From Microlunatus parietis (lineage in GTDB: Bacteria > Actinomycetota > Actinomycetes > Propionibacteriales > Propionibacteriaceae): 64,000 nt of DNA. The notes under the pieces are model-generated. The model ran no database searches, was not told where the DNA came from, and was given only the letters and a program-made list of their open reading frames with translations. Shown one piece after another: positions 32,510 to 41,401 of the stretch. A program made the translations under genes and the position numbers. The stretch lies in the NCBI RefSeq assembly GCF_013407955.1, contig NZ_JACCBU010000001.1:3286001-3350000 (forward strand), in the 5' to 3' direction. Position 1 is the stretch's first letter; each line of letters starts with the position of its first letter.

Positions 32510-33390
32510 AGCAAGCGCTTGGCTTCGGCCAGCCGCTCGACCGAGCGCGGCGTGCCGGGCCGCAGCCCGACGATCACGTGCTCGACGCCGAGGTCCCGAT
32601 AGCCGCGCAACGCCTCGGCCAGCTCCTCAACCGAGCCGCCGATGACCTTCGGGTTCGGCTCGCTGTCGTCCTGGTCCGGGTCGTGGACGGTGATGCCGAC
32701 CGTCGTCGCCACCGCGCCGGCGGGCCGGCCCGAGGCCGCGACGGCACGATGCAGGGTCTCGAGCTTCTCGGCCACCGCGTCATTCGGCGACCCGTACCAG
32801 GCGGTGTTCCAGGCGTCCGCCCAGGTTGCGGTGAGACCCAGCATCTTCGGTCGGCCGCCCGCGACCAGGATCGGGATCCGACGCTTCGGCGCCGGAACGA
32901 GCACGCCCTCGTTGGTGCTGTAGTACCGGCCCTCGAAGGTCACGGTCTCCTGGCGGAGCAGGCGGGCCACGATCTCGAGCCATTCCGCGAACCGGCTGAA
33001 CCGGTGATCGGTGGGCAGGCCGAACGCCTCGTACTCGGGATCGTGCCAGCCTGCGCCGACCCCGAGAATCAGCCGGCCGGCTGAGATCTCGTCCACCGTC
33101 ACCGCGATCTTCGCGGTCAGGCCGGGGTCACGGAACGAGGAGCAGAGCACCAGGTTGCCGAGTTCGACCCGCTCGGTCGCGGCGGCCACCGCGCTGAGCA
33201 GGGACAACGCCTCGTGCATGCCGGTCAGCTCGCCGTCGGGCGAGCGGTGCAGGAAGTGGTCGGCCAGCCAGACCGAGTCCAGCCCGGTCTGCTCGACGGT
33301 CTGGGCCACCGTCCGTACGTCGGCCCAACTCGGCATCGTGCCGTCCGGCCCGTCGCTGCCGCCGAACGGCAGCATCACCCCGATCTTCAT
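32506..33390 (-). CDS. LLM-class F420-dependent oxidoreductase
   Basis: A 294-residue luciferase-like flavin/F420 oxidoreductase. Motifs include [75 protein letters not shown] and the C-terminal [12 protein letters not shown]. The pattern fits the TIGR-type F420-dependent subgroup common in actinobacteria; the substrate is unknown. A GAGG lies 5 bases before the ATG. Its stop codon overlaps that of pckG in one palindromic CTAG, so no space remains for separate terminators. Confidence 0.88.
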   Translation of the reverse strand: MKIGVMLPFGGSDGPDGTMPSWADVRTVAQTVEQTGLDSVWLADHFLHRSPDGELTGMHEALSLLSAVAAATERVELGNLVLCSSFRDPGLTAKIAVTVDEISAGRLILGVGAGWHDPEYEAFGLPTDHRFSRFAEWLEIVARLLRQETVTFEGRYYSTNEGVLVPAPKRRIPILVAGGRPKMLGLTATWADAWNTAWYGSPNDAVAEKLETLHRAVAASGRPAGAVATTVGITVHDPDQDDSEPNPKVIGGSVEELAEALRGYRDLGVEHVIVGLRPGTPRSVERLAEAKRLL

Positions 33391-33476
33391 GGACGCCTCT
33401 TCCTCGACCTCGTGCTCCGACGCACAAATCTACGGCCCGAAGCCCTGGCGTCGAGCGTCGGGCCCGGGTTAGCGTG

Positions 33477-33493
33477 TAATCGATTTCATCGGT
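33477..33493. promoter_or_regulatory. LacI-type operator-like site before the DUF4185 gene
   Basis: AATCGATTTCATCGGT occurs just upstream of the ribosome-binding site at 33516. The same word occurs at 53787-53802, inside a large dyad. The CG-centred ATCGAT core resembles LacI-family operators. Confidence 0.4.
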
Positions 33494-33515
33494 GAATCGA
33501 CCGGAAGGAACAACC

Positions 33516-34616
33516 ATGCGGGCCTTCAATCCGAGAATCTCTCGCTCAACCCTGCTGCGGGGTACGGCGGGCGTCGTGGCCGGCGGAGCGCTGGCCGGGC
33601 TGACCGCGCCGGCTCAGGCCGAGCCGCTCGCGATGACCGTGACCAAGGTCGCCGACCTGACCGGCCCCGGACTGACCACCGAATGGGAGATGGAGGCGAC
33701 CGATCTCGGCATCCCGACCCGGACGCCGGACGGCCGGAACCTGTTCGTCTTCGGCGACACGTTCGAGAAGACGATCGGCGACCCGAACTGGCGCTCCCCG
33801 GTCGGGCTCTACTCCACCACCACCGATCTGGCCGGCGGCGTGACGTGGTCGGGCGCGGTCGGCGGCGACACGGCGCGACAGTTCTGGGACTACCCGCACA
33901 ACAATCCCGAGTTCTCCACCGTGCTGCCGTCCGACGTGATCACCATCGGCAACCGGATCTACCTGCACGCGATCGTCAACAAGGGCGACATCGGCAACGT
34001 CGTCCGCAACGAGATCTGGTTCTCCGACGACAACGGCAACACCTGGCACGACACCGGTGCCCGGATCCCGGCGAACTTCGCGGGTGGGCTGGCCCAACTG
34101 ATCGGCTGGGGCCTCGGCAACGACGACTTCGTCTACATCTACTCGACCGGCTTCCAGCGCGACAAGCCGCTCATTCTCCACCGGGTACGGACAGCGAACC
34201 TCGCCGACACGAACGCCTGGGAGCCGTGGGGCTGGACCAGCGGCGGCGGCTGGCGCTGGGGGCAGCCGCCGACGCCGATCCTGGAGGGCAAGTTCGGCGA
34301 GCTGTCGTTCCGCCCGCTCGGCGGAAAATGGATCCTGACCTGGTTCAACGCCGGCGACTACCGGATGGACGGGCTGATCGCGGACACCCCGACCTCCAAT
34401 CTGTACGAGGCGAAGCGGGCCACCTTCCTGTACGGAACCAGCTGGGGCAACGAGGACGACACCCACGTCGCGCAGCTGTACGGCGGCTACGTCATCCCCG
34501 GCTCGACGCTGGACGACCTGCACCTGTCGGTCAGCCAGTGGAACACGACGCCGGGTGCCAACAACTGGCCGTACCGGGTGATGCAGTTCCGAGTGCAGGG
34601 ATTCGGAAGCTCCTGA
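33516..34616 (+). CDS. Secreted DUF4185-domain protein
   Basis: A 366-residue exported protein. The N-terminus FNPRISRSTLLRGTAGVVAGGALAGLTAPAQAEP looks like a twin-arginine-type signal (SRSTLLRG) with one arginine replaced. The mature part has the DUF4185 signature: TPDGRNLFVFGDTFEK, then IWFSDDNGNTWHDTGARIP, then repeated Trp/Gly blades of a five-bladed propeller related to glycosidases. It probably acts on, or binds, an extracellular polysaccharide. AAGGA lies 6 bases before the ATG at 33516. Confidence 0.85.
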   Translation: MRAFNPRISRSTLLRGTAGVVAGGALAGLTAPAQAEPLAMTVTKVADLTGPGLTTEWEMEATDLGIPTRTPDGRNLFVFGDTFEKTIGDPNWRSPVGLYSTTTDLAGGVTWSGAVGGDTARQFWDYPHNNPEFSTVLPSDVITIGNRIYLHAIVNKGDIGNVVRNEIWFSDDNGNTWHDTGARIPANFAGGLAQLIGWGLGNDDFVYIYSTGFQRDKPLILHRVRTANLADTNAWEPWGWTSGGGWRWGQPPTPILEGKFGELSFRPLGGKWILTWFNAGDYRMDGLIADTPTSNLYEAKRATFLYGTSWGNEDDTHVAQLYGGYVIPGSTLDDLHLSVSQWNTTPGANNWPYRVMQFRVQGFGSS

Positions 34617-34665
34617 TCCGGGGCGGCGGCGCCGCGGAAGATCTTGCTGATGCGGAGCCTTCGTC

Positions 34666-34730
34666 GAGCGGACCCTTTGACCGGCAGATCCGGCCGACTT
34701 GGAGGTCAACGCGTCCGCTCAGTGAGCCGG
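34666..34730. repeat. Interspersed stem-loop element, copy 2
   Basis: Arms GAGCGGACC..TTGACC (34666-34682) and GGTCA..GTCCGCTC (34704-34720) pair at 15 of 17 positions. The unit matches the element at 26311-26370 in arms and in TTGACCGGCAGA. It lies in the 34617-35069 gap. Confidence 0.55.
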
Positions 34731-34791
34731 CGTTCGCCGGGAGCTGACCGTGTCGTGGTTTCGGCCCCGTTCACCTCACGCCACGACCGCT

Positions 34792-34827
34792 GTGGATTTC
34801 CGCCGCGACTGACCGGCTGAAATCCAC
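34792..34827. other. Intergenic hairpin
   Basis: A 9-bp perfect stem (GTGGATTTC / GAAATCCAC), one mismatch, then four more pairs (GCCG/CGGC) enclose an 8-base loop. It lies in the 453-bp gap before the transporter gene; no gene is seen there. It might be a regulatory RNA structure or repeat remnant. Confidence 0.5.
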
Positions 34828-35069
34828 TCCGATCGCGCACCTCGAGTGGGGCAGAGCCGCGATATCGACCTCCTGGGCGTCTCCCGGAGAGTCCGGCGGG
34901 TCGTTCCAGGCCGGACCGTCCGCTCCGCGCGTCGGTGTCCCGGGTCGCGCCGGTCCGGCCGAGTGGCCGAACTGGCCGCGCCATTCTGCGACAGCTTCCT
35001 GACCGCGGAAGTTCACGCAAGACCGGGCGATCCGGAATCAGCGGCGGCCCGCGGTGGTTGTATCGACAC

Positions 35070-36095
35070 GTGCGTACGACAGTCGACCCCGGCCCGACGA
35101 ATTCGGGCACGCCGCCGATCCCGCAGCCGGTGACCTACTCACCGCTGATCCGGGCGGCGACGATCCCGGCCCTGTTCGGCATCGGCGCGCTGGTCTCCAT
35201 CCAGTCCAAGATCAACAGCGAACTCGCCCAGCAGCTCGGCACCGGGCTGCGCGCGGCCGCCCTGTCGGCGGTGATCAGCTTCGGCACCGGGCTGGTGCTG
35301 CTGTCGATCCTGGTCCTGGTGCACCCGGCCACCCGGCGCGGCGTGACCCGGCTCTACCGCGGCATCGGCCACGGCGAGGTCCCGCTCTGGCTGGTCCTCG
35401 GCGGCCTCGCCGGTGGCCTCTTCGTCGCCTCGCAGGGGCTGTCCGTCGGCATCCTCGGGGTGGCCCTCTTCATCGTCGCGTTCGTCGCCGGACAGTCGAC
35501 CGCCGGTCTCGTCGTTGATCACCACGGCCTCGGCCCGGGCGGTCGGCGGCCGGTCTCGCGCGGCCGCATGATCGGCGCCGCGCTCGCCGTGGTCGCGGTC
35601 GCCCTGTCGGCGATCGGCAGCGGCGCCTCGACCGTGGCCGGGCTCGGCCTGCTGGTCGCGGTGCTGCCACTGGTGGCCGGCATGGGCACCAGCGTCCAGC
35701 AGGCGCTGAACGGCCGGGTCGCCCTCTACGCCGGGTCCTGGGCCACCACGTTCAACAACTTCGTGGTCGGGTTCGCCGGCCTGGCGATCTACTTCGGCAT
35801 CTCGCTGCTGGTGCCGGGCACGCTGCGCGGGCTGCCGTCGACCTGGTGGCTCTACCTCGGCGGCTCACTCGGCATCGTCTTCATCTGGGCGTCGTCGATC
35901 CTGGTCCGGATCCACGGTGTGCTCATCCTCGGCCTGGGCGCGATCGCCGGCCAGGTGGTCTCGGCGATCGTGATCGACCTGATCTCCGCGCCGGAGGAAC
36001 TGACCCTGTTCAGCTATCTGGCGGCCGCCGTGACCCTGATCGGCGTCGCGATCGCGACGCTGCTCCGACCGCGCCGCCCCGTGGTCAGGGCGTGA
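35070..36095 (+). CDS. DMT-superfamily transporter (YdcZ/DUF606 type)
   Basis: An integral membrane protein of about 340 residues with ten predicted helices in two inverted halves (LIRAATIPALFGIGALVSIQSKINSELA at the start of the first, GLGLLVAVLPLVAGMGTSVQQALNGRVA at the start of the second), as in YdcZ-type drug/metabolite transporters. The paired QSKIN/QQALNG segments are characteristic. The substrate is unknown. The start is uncertain: GTG at 35070 gives a 20-residue hydrophilic leader and GTG at 35130 removes it; neither has a ribosome-binding site, so a leaderless transcript is possible. Confidence 0.85.
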   Translation: MRTTVDPGPTNSGTPPIPQPVTYSPLIRAATIPALFGIGALVSIQSKINSELAQQLGTGLRAAALSAVISFGTGLVLLSILVLVHPATRRGVTRLYRGIGHGEVPLWLVLGGLAGGLFVASQGLSVGILGVALFIVAFVAGQSTAGLVVDHHGLGPGGRRPVSRGRMIGAALAVVAVALSAIGSGASTVAGLGLLVAVLPLVAGMGTSVQQALNGRVALYAGSWATTFNNFVVGFAGLAIYFGISLLVPGTLRGLPSTWWLYLGGSLGIVFIWASSILVRIHGVLILGLGAIAGQVVSAIVIDLISAPEELTLFSYLAAAVTLIGVAIATLLRPRRPVVRA

Positions 36096-36534
36096 TCACG
36101 AAGTCGCCCTCGTCGACCGGCTGGTTCGGTACCGGGCCGCGGCACCTGTGGGCCTCGTCCTGGAAGGCCGCGCCGATCAGGTCCGGCCGGCCGTCCCGGA
36201 TCGAGAGGCTGACCCGATCGCCCGGTCGGGCGACGGCGTAGTTCTCGGCGTCGCCCACCACACCGGTCACGGTGACCGTCCGGCCGTGCCAGCGGACGCA
36301 GTCGACCCGGGCCACCGCCCAGCTGATCTCGCGGTCGTCGTGGTGGGTCAGGAAGATCACTCCGGTGCCGCTGCGGCCGTCGCCGGTCGCCTGCACGCGG
36401 AAGTCGAACGTCGACGCCGGTTGCTCGATCCGGATCTCGGCGGTACCGATCACCGTCGTCTCCGGCGGTACGGCAGCAGCGGCACCCGGGGTCAGCGCGG
36501 CCAGCACGGCCGCCGTGATCAAGATCAGCTTCAT
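36085..36534 (-). CDS. Secreted hypothetical protein
   Basis: A 149-residue protein with a signal peptide (MKLILITAAVLAALTPGAAAAVPP). The mature part is beta-rich with two cysteines (ARVDCVRWHG, AHRCRGPVP) that may form a disulfide, and a repeated-strand layout around GTGVIFLTHHDDREISWAVARV. No family is recognised. It ends 11 bp inside the 3' end of the convergent transporter gene. Confidence 0.75.
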   Translation of the reverse strand: MKLILITAAVLAALTPGAAAAVPPETTVIGTAEIRIEQPASTFDFRVQATGDGRSGTGVIFLTHHDDREISWAVARVDCVRWHGRTVTVTGVVGDAENYAVARPGDRVSLSIRDGRPDLIGAAFQDEAHRCRGPVPNQPVDEGDFVITP

Positions 36535-36602
36535 GCGGCCGAGTCTGGTCCGGCTGCAGCACACTCCGGCTCCCCACTGCGGGGGAACCGGACTCCCCCG
36601 TG

Positions 36603-37922
36603 TCAGCGGGTGAAGGCGCCGCTCTCGAACAGTTCGGCCCAGCCCGGCCCGTCCGGGTAGGTCCATCGGGCGACGGACTCCTCGCGCATCTCGCCGCCGG
36701 CGCCCGGCGCCGCCGGAGCCAGGTAGTGGGCGCGCTCGACGACCACCGGGTCGACGAAGTGCTCGTGCAGATGATCAACGTATTCGATCACCCGGCCGTC
36801 CCGGTCCGCCGAGACCGCCGCGTAGTCGATCAAGGAGAAGTGCACCACCAGCTCGCACAGCCCGACGCCGCCGGCGTGCGGGCAGACCGGCACCCCGAAT
36901 TTCGCGGCCAGCAACAGATTCGCGAGGTTCTCGTTGGGCCCGGCGAACCGGGTCGAGTCGATCTGCAGGATGTCGATCGCGCCGGCCTGCAGCAGCTGCT
37001 TGACGATGATCCGGTTCTGGACGGCCTCGCCGGTGGCGATCTTGATCGGCGACACCTCGCGCCGGATCCGGGCGTGGCCCAGCACGTCGTCGGGGGAGGT
37101 CGGCTCCTCGATCCAGTGGATGTCCGGGTCGCCGATCGACTTGATCCAGGTGGCGGCCTCGTGCACCTCCCACTTCTGGTTGGCGTCGACCGCGATCTTG
37201 ATGTCCGGCCCGACGGCTTCCCGGGCCAGCTTCATCCGCCGTACGTCATCCTCGACGGAGCCACCGACCTTGAGCTTGATCAACTCGAAGCCGTCGGCGA
37301 CCGCTTCCTTGGCCAGCGTGACCATCTTGTCGTCGCTGTAGCCGAGCCAGCCGGGCGAGGTGGTGTAGGCCGCGTAGCCGGTCTGCTTCAGTTCCGCGAT
37401 CCGGTCCGCCTTGCCCGGCTCGGCCTTGCGCAGCAGCTCCAGCGCCTCGTCCTCGGTGATCGCGTCGCGCAGGTGCGAGAAGTCGACCGCGGCGACGAAC
37501 TCCTCCGGAGTCAGGTTCGCGATCAACTCCCACAGCGGCAGGCCGACCCGGCGCGCCTTCAGGTCCCAGAGCGCGGTCAGCACGGCCCCGACGGCCATGT
37601 GCGAGACGCCCTTCTCCGGACCGATCCAGCGGAACTGGGAGTCATGGACCAGCGCCTTCGAGACGGCGCCGAGGTCGTCCAGCAGCGTCTCGACGTCGGC
37701 GTCCGGCAGCAGCGCGACCGCGGACTCGATGGCGGCGACGACCACCTCGTTGCCCCGCCCGGCGGTGAAGACCAGCCCGTAGCCGGAGTCGCCGGCGTCG
37801 GTGGTCAGGGTGAGGTAGGCGGCGGAGTAGTCCGGGTCGACGTTGACCGCGTCCGAGCCGTCAAGCTCGAGCGAAGTCGGAAATCGGACGTCCAGGACCC
37901 GACTGGAGGCGATGCGCGACAT
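36603..37922 (-). CDS. L-fuconate dehydratase (enolase superfamily)
   Basis: A 439-residue enolase-superfamily enzyme that dehydrates L-fuconate to 2-keto-3-deoxy-L-fuconate in non-phosphorylative fucose catabolism. Family signs are TSPGWLGYSDDK near residue 200, the catalytic lysine in ELIKLKVGG, metal ligands in IAVDANQKW, HWIEEPTSPDD and IATGEAVQNR, and the general acid/base histidine in VCPHAGGVGLCE. The length matches FucD and human ENOSF1. AAAGGA precedes the ATG at 37922. No other fucose genes are adjacent, so the physiological sugar acid is inferred from family. Confidence 0.9.
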   Translation of the reverse strand: MSRIASSRVLDVRFPTSLELDGSDAVNVDPDYSAAYLTLTTDAGDSGYGLVFTAGRGNEVVVAAIESAVALLPDADVETLLDDLGAVSKALVHDSQFRWIGPEKGVSHMAVGAVLTALWDLKARRVGLPLWELIANLTPEEFVAAVDFSHLRDAITEDEALELLRKAEPGKADRIAELKQTGYAAYTTSPGWLGYSDDKMVTLAKEAVADGFELIKLKVGGSVEDDVRRMKLAREAVGPDIKIAVDANQKWEVHEAATWIKSIGDPDIHWIEEPTSPDDVLGHARIRREVSPIKIATGEAVQNRIIVKQLLQAGAIDILQIDSTRFAGPNENLANLLLAAKFGVPVCPHAGGVGLCELVVHFSLIDYAAVSADRDGRVIEYVDHLHEHFVDPVVVERAHYLAPAAPGAGGEMREESVARWTYPDGPGWAELFESGAFTR

Positions 37923-38000
37923 GATGTCCTTTCTCACGGCAATCGCCACAATACATCAGATCAATCCCGGATGGTTGGGCGATTTCCACCAACGCAGACC

Positions 38001-39560
38001 TCAGCCGCGGCGGATCCCGCGCCCGGAGCGGGTGCCGGTCAGTTGCCCGTCCGCGAGTACGCGTTCGCCGGCGACCCAGACGTCGTCGATCCCGTCGGCC
38101 GCCCGGCGCGGCGCCGGATAGGTCGCGTTGTCCCTGATCCGGGCCGGATCGAGGAGGAACAGGTCGGCGATCGCACCGCGCCGCAGCTCACCGCGGCGGC
38201 CGAGCCGGAACGCCCGCGCCGGCAGGGCGCTGCTGTGCTCGGCGAGTTCCGGCCAGCTGAGGTCACCGCGCTGCCGTACGAACACATCCATCAGGCGGGC
38301 GAACGTGCCCCAGCCGCGCGGATGGGTGCTGCGGCCGATGAAGATCCCGTCCGATCCGGTCAGCTGAGCCGGATGGGACAGGATCCGGGCCAGGTCGTCG
38401 TCGCCGCGGTCGAACTGGGTGCGCATCACGACGCTGACCTCGAGATCGGCGGCCGCCAGCATTCGCAGACCCAGGTCCATCGGCTCGGCCTCGGCCCGGC
38501 GGGCCGCCTCGGCCAGCGTCAGGCCGTGCGCCCAGCCGTACTGCGGGGCGGCGATGTGGGCCAGGGCCAGCTTGTCCGCCCAGGGGGCGCCGAGGTGTTC
38601 CTTGGCCACCAGCCGGGGTAGCCAGGACTCGATCACCGCAGTCCGCCCGTCCGACGTCGACAGCGCCGCGGTGGTCGCGTCGAACCCTTCGGCGAGCAGT
38701 TCCGGCGGCAGCAGCACCATGCCGAGGACCGAACAGCCGCGCGAGTACGGATACCAGTCGAAGGTCAGATCAATTCGTGCCGAGGCCTCCGCGAGCAACT
38801 CGAACATCAGCTCCGGCCGGGCGTGGAAGTGGGACACGTGGCCGCGGGCCCCGCTCGTCTCACAGATGTTGATCAACTCGGACAGTCCGGCCGGGCTGTC
38901 CTCCTCATAGCCGCGCAGGTGGCTGACGTACACCCCGTCGGCCTCGGCGACCGGCCGGCACAGGGCGGCCAACTCGTCGGCGTCGGCGAACAGGCCGGGG
39001 GTGTAGTCGAGGCCGGTGGACAGCCCGAGCGCACCGGCCGCCATCCCCTGCGCCACCAGGTCCCGCATCGCGATCAGTTCGTCCGGCCCCGGCCGGCCGG
39101 GCCGCAGGCCCATCACCTGCTCGCGTACGGTTCCGGCCGGCACCAGGTAGCCGACGTTGAGCGGCGTGGCCTGGTCGTAGCCGGCCAGCAGGGCCGCGAC
39201 CCCGCCACCGTCGTAGGTGGGGTGCGAGCCGTTGATCGCCGCGAAGTAGCGGGTCGCGTAGCTGCCGTCGCCCGGGGCATAGGACACCCCGTCCTGCCCG
39301 GCGATCACCGTCGTCACGCCCTGCCGGAGCAGCGCGAACGCCACCTCGTCGTCGAACACCCGGCCGTCGGCGTGCGTGTGCGCGTCGACCAGCCCGGGCA
39401 TGATCAACCGCCCGGAGCAGTCGACCTCTTGATCATCCGGCGTCGACGCGACGGGGCCGATCTCTTCGATGGTGCCGTCGACGATCGCCAGGTCGGCCTC
39501 GGTGGAGCACCCGTCGCTCACCACCCGGCCGCCGCGCAGCACCGTACGAGTGGTCATCAT
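38001..39560 (-). CDS. N-acyl-D-amino-acid deacylase / D-aminoacylase family amidohydrolase
   Basis: A 519-residue metal-dependent amidohydrolase. The first metal site is GLVDAHTHADGRVF, the family TTVIAGQDGVS follows, then GLSTGLDYTPG, VYVSHLRGYEEDS, GHVSHFHARPEL, and the late metal aspartate in LTGSDGIFIGRSTHPRG with a C-terminal RGAIADLFLLDPARI. These enzymes cleave N-acyl-D-amino acids to D-amino acids. The GGGAG site lies 7 bases before the ATG. It is the last gene of a likely operon with the D-amino-acid PLP enzyme and RidA, giving a coherent D-amino-acid salvage route. Confidence 0.88.
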   Translation of the reverse strand: MMTTRTVLRGGRVVSDGCSTEADLAIVDGTIEEIGPVASTPDDQEVDCSGRLIMPGLVDAHTHADGRVFDDEVAFALLRQGVTTVIAGQDGVSYAPGDGSYATRYFAAINGSHPTYDGGGVAALLAGYDQATPLNVGYLVPAGTVREQVMGLRPGRPGPDELIAMRDLVAQGMAAGALGLSTGLDYTPGLFADADELAALCRPVAEADGVYVSHLRGYEEDSPAGLSELINICETSGARGHVSHFHARPELMFELLAEASARIDLTFDWYPYSRGCSVLGMVLLPPELLAEGFDATTAALSTSDGRTAVIESWLPRLVAKEHLGAPWADKLALAHIAAPQYGWAHGLTLAEAARRAEAEPMDLGLRMLAAADLEVSVVMRTQFDRGDDDLARILSHPAQLTGSDGIFIGRSTHPRGWGTFARLMDVFVRQRGDLSWPELAEHSSALPARAFRLGRRGELRRGAIADLFLLDPARIRDNATYPAPRRAADGIDDVWVAGERVLADGQLTGTRSGRGIRRG

Positions 39561-39582
39561 GATCAGGCTCCCTTGCTCGGGT

Positions 39583-40917
39583 TCAGAAGTACGTCAGCAC
39601 GGCATCGACCACCGTCGGATCGTCCGTGTCGTTGGTGTCGACGACCCCGATCACCCGCCACTTGTCGAACGCCGTGCACGGGTGGGAGAGGCCGAGCCGG
39701 ACCAGGTCGCCGACCGCAAGCTCGGAGTCCGCGGCGACGTCGACGTACCCGTGTTGATCATTGAGGCTGATTACCGTCGTCGGGCCCGGTTCGATCTTGG
39801 TCAGTCCATGATCACCGCGTCGGCGGGCCTCCAGCACGATCGGCAGATCCTGGTCGAACGGCACGTCTCGGCGACCGGCGTCGATGATCACCCGGCCCGG
39901 TTCCGGCCGGGACAGCACGGTGGACCAGGTGCTGATCGCCGGGATCAGGTCGGGGCCGGCACCGCGGGTGCTCGGCGTCACCTCGGCGTAGTGCAGGTCG
40001 TCGTGCACGGCGTACGCGCCGGACCGGATCACCAGATCGACCTCGGGACCGAGCCCGGCGAACGCCGCCGCCACCCGGTCGAAGTGGGCGCTGCCGCCGG
40101 CGGTGATCAGCACCCGGTCGTCCTGATAGAGGTCCCCGAGCCCGCGATGGATCTCGGCCACCTCGGCCAGGAACGCGTCCACCGTGGCCAGTCCGTCGGC
40201 GTCGGCGCCGATCCCCGGCACCGCGCCCTCGTAGCAGCTGATCCCGACCAGGCGCAGCCGGTCCGCGGCGACGGCGGCCTCGGCGACCTCCCGTACCGTC
40301 TGCTGATCGCGGGCGCCGGCCCGACCGCCCACACCGCCGACCTCGACACAGACGTCCAGCGGCCGACTGCCGTGACCGGTGAGCGCCTCCTGCATCTGCC
40401 GCACGCCAGCCACAGAGTCGACCCAGCAGACGAGCCCGAAGTCCGGGTCGGCGTCCAGTTCGGCGCCGATCCAGGCCAGCTCAGTCGGGTCGACGAGTTC
40501 GTTGGCGACGATCACGTCCGGAACTCCGACCGCCCGCGCGACCCGGAGCTGGAACGCGTTGGCGACCGTGATCGCGACGCAGCCGGCCCGCAGCTGATCC
40601 AGCCAGAGGCTCGGCGCCATCGTGGTCTTGCCGTGCGGCGCCAGCACCGCGCCGTGCTCGGCGCACCACGCGTTCATACCGGCGATGTTGGCCCGGGTGG
40701 CGGATCGGTCGATGATCATCATCGGCGACCCGAGCGAGGACAGCGGCCGGCCCGACGCGCGCAGTTCGCCGATCGTGATCCCGGCGCCCGCGAAGCCCTT
40801 GACGCGCCAGTCCAGCACCACTTCGGCGTGCTCGGCGACGGTCCGCTCCAGCCCGGCCGTGCTGCCCGGTGTGCGGCGGTCGGTCGCCGCGGACTCAGGG
40901 GCGGACGGCGACGACAT
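39583..40917 (-). CDS. D-serine/D-threonine-type PLP enzyme (alanine-racemase-like fold III)
   Basis: A 444-residue fold-type III PLP enzyme. The Schiff-base lysine lies in AVLAPHGKTTMAPSLW, consistent with D-threonine aldolase / D-serine dehydratase-like proteins. Later motifs are VCVEVGGVGGRAGAR, VLITAGGSAHFD and the C-terminal metal-binding region LGLSHPCTAFDKW (His and Cys), typical of the zinc-dependent DSD1-like group. It probably deaminates a D-amino acid. The start overlaps the end of the ridA gene by 23 bp, indicating translational coupling; RidA would clear the reactive enamine product. Confidence 0.88.
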   Translation of the reverse strand: MSSPSAPESAATDRRTPGSTAGLERTVAEHAEVVLDWRVKGFAGAGITIGELRASGRPLSSLGSPMMIIDRSATRANIAGMNAWCAEHGAVLAPHGKTTMAPSLWLDQLRAGCVAITVANAFQLRVARAVGVPDVIVANELVDPTELAWIGAELDADPDFGLVCWVDSVAGVRQMQEALTGHGSRPLDVCVEVGGVGGRAGARDQQTVREVAEAAVAADRLRLVGISCYEGAVPGIGADADGLATVDAFLAEVAEIHRGLGDLYQDDRVLITAGGSAHFDRVAAAFAGLGPEVDLVIRSGAYAVHDDLHYAEVTPSTRGAGPDLIPAISTWSTVLSRPEPGRVIIDAGRRDVPFDQDLPIVLEARRRGDHGLTKIEPGPTTVISLNDQHGYVDVAADSELAVGDLVRLGLSHPCTAFDKWRVIGVVDTNDTDDPTVVDAVLTYF

Positions 40918-41272
40918 CGATCTCGACCAGGATGTTCATCAGCTGCGAGCCGACGGTGGTCCGCACCGGGTACGGCTCGACCAGCCGGCTCCGATACACC
41001 TGGTCGTAGCCGGCGAAATCGCGGTGCAACTCCTGCAGATGCGTCGTCACCTTCACGACGTCGCCCCAGCCGAGGCCGGCGGCGGCCAGGATCGCCTCGA
41101 GGTTGTCCAGCACCTGCGCGGTCTGCTCCTCGATCGTCTCGCCCACGACCTGCCCGGTCGCCGGGTCGATCGGTCCGACTCCCGCGGTGTAGTAGAAGCC
41201 GCCGGCGGCGATGCCCTGGGAGTAGCTGCCCCCGGGCTTGGGTGCATGGTCGCTCTGGAATGCCTCACGCAT
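40895..41272 (-). CDS. ridA: RidA/YjgF-family enamine/imine deaminase
   Basis: A 125-residue RidA-family protein: KPGGSYSQGIAAGGFYYTAGVGPIDPATGQVVGETIEEQTAQVLDNLEAILAAAGLGWGDVVKVTTHLQ is the conserved core, with the substrate-binding arginine expected near PVRTTVGSQLMNILVEIDVVAV. RidA proteins hydrolyse 2-aminoacrylate and related imines released by PLP dehydratases, which fits its position as first gene ahead of the D-amino-acid PLP enzyme. The ATG at 41272 is chosen from family N-termini. Confidence 0.92.
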   Translation of the reverse strand: MREAFQSDHAPKPGGSYSQGIAAGGFYYTAGVGPIDPATGQVVGETIEEQTAQVLDNLEAILAAAGLGWGDVVKVTTHLQELHRDFAGYDQVYRSRLVEPYPVRTTVGSQLMNILVEIDVVAVRP

Positions 41273-41371
41273 GGCAACACCGTAGTGCCCGCCCGCCGGA
41301 GGCGATCGCTGCCCCGCGCCTCCGTCCCGCGGTCCGACACACCCGCCCCACCTCACCAGGTTTCCTGGCTG

Positions 41372-41397
41372 TTTACCCGAGAAGCTTCTCGCGTAAA
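41372..41397. promoter_or_regulatory. Near-perfect 26-bp palindrome, operator candidate 1
   Basis: TTTAC and GTAAA flank the perfect 14-bp palindrome CGAGAAGCTTCTCG with one mismatched pair each side. It lies 100 bp upstream of ridA and 135 bp upstream of the divergent mannosyltransferase gene. Confidence 0.6.
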
Positions 41398-41401
41398 GCG
41401 C

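Noticed and set aside
36600..38621. 673-residue plus-strand ORF
   Set aside because: Antisense to L-fuconate dehydratase and the deacylase gene.
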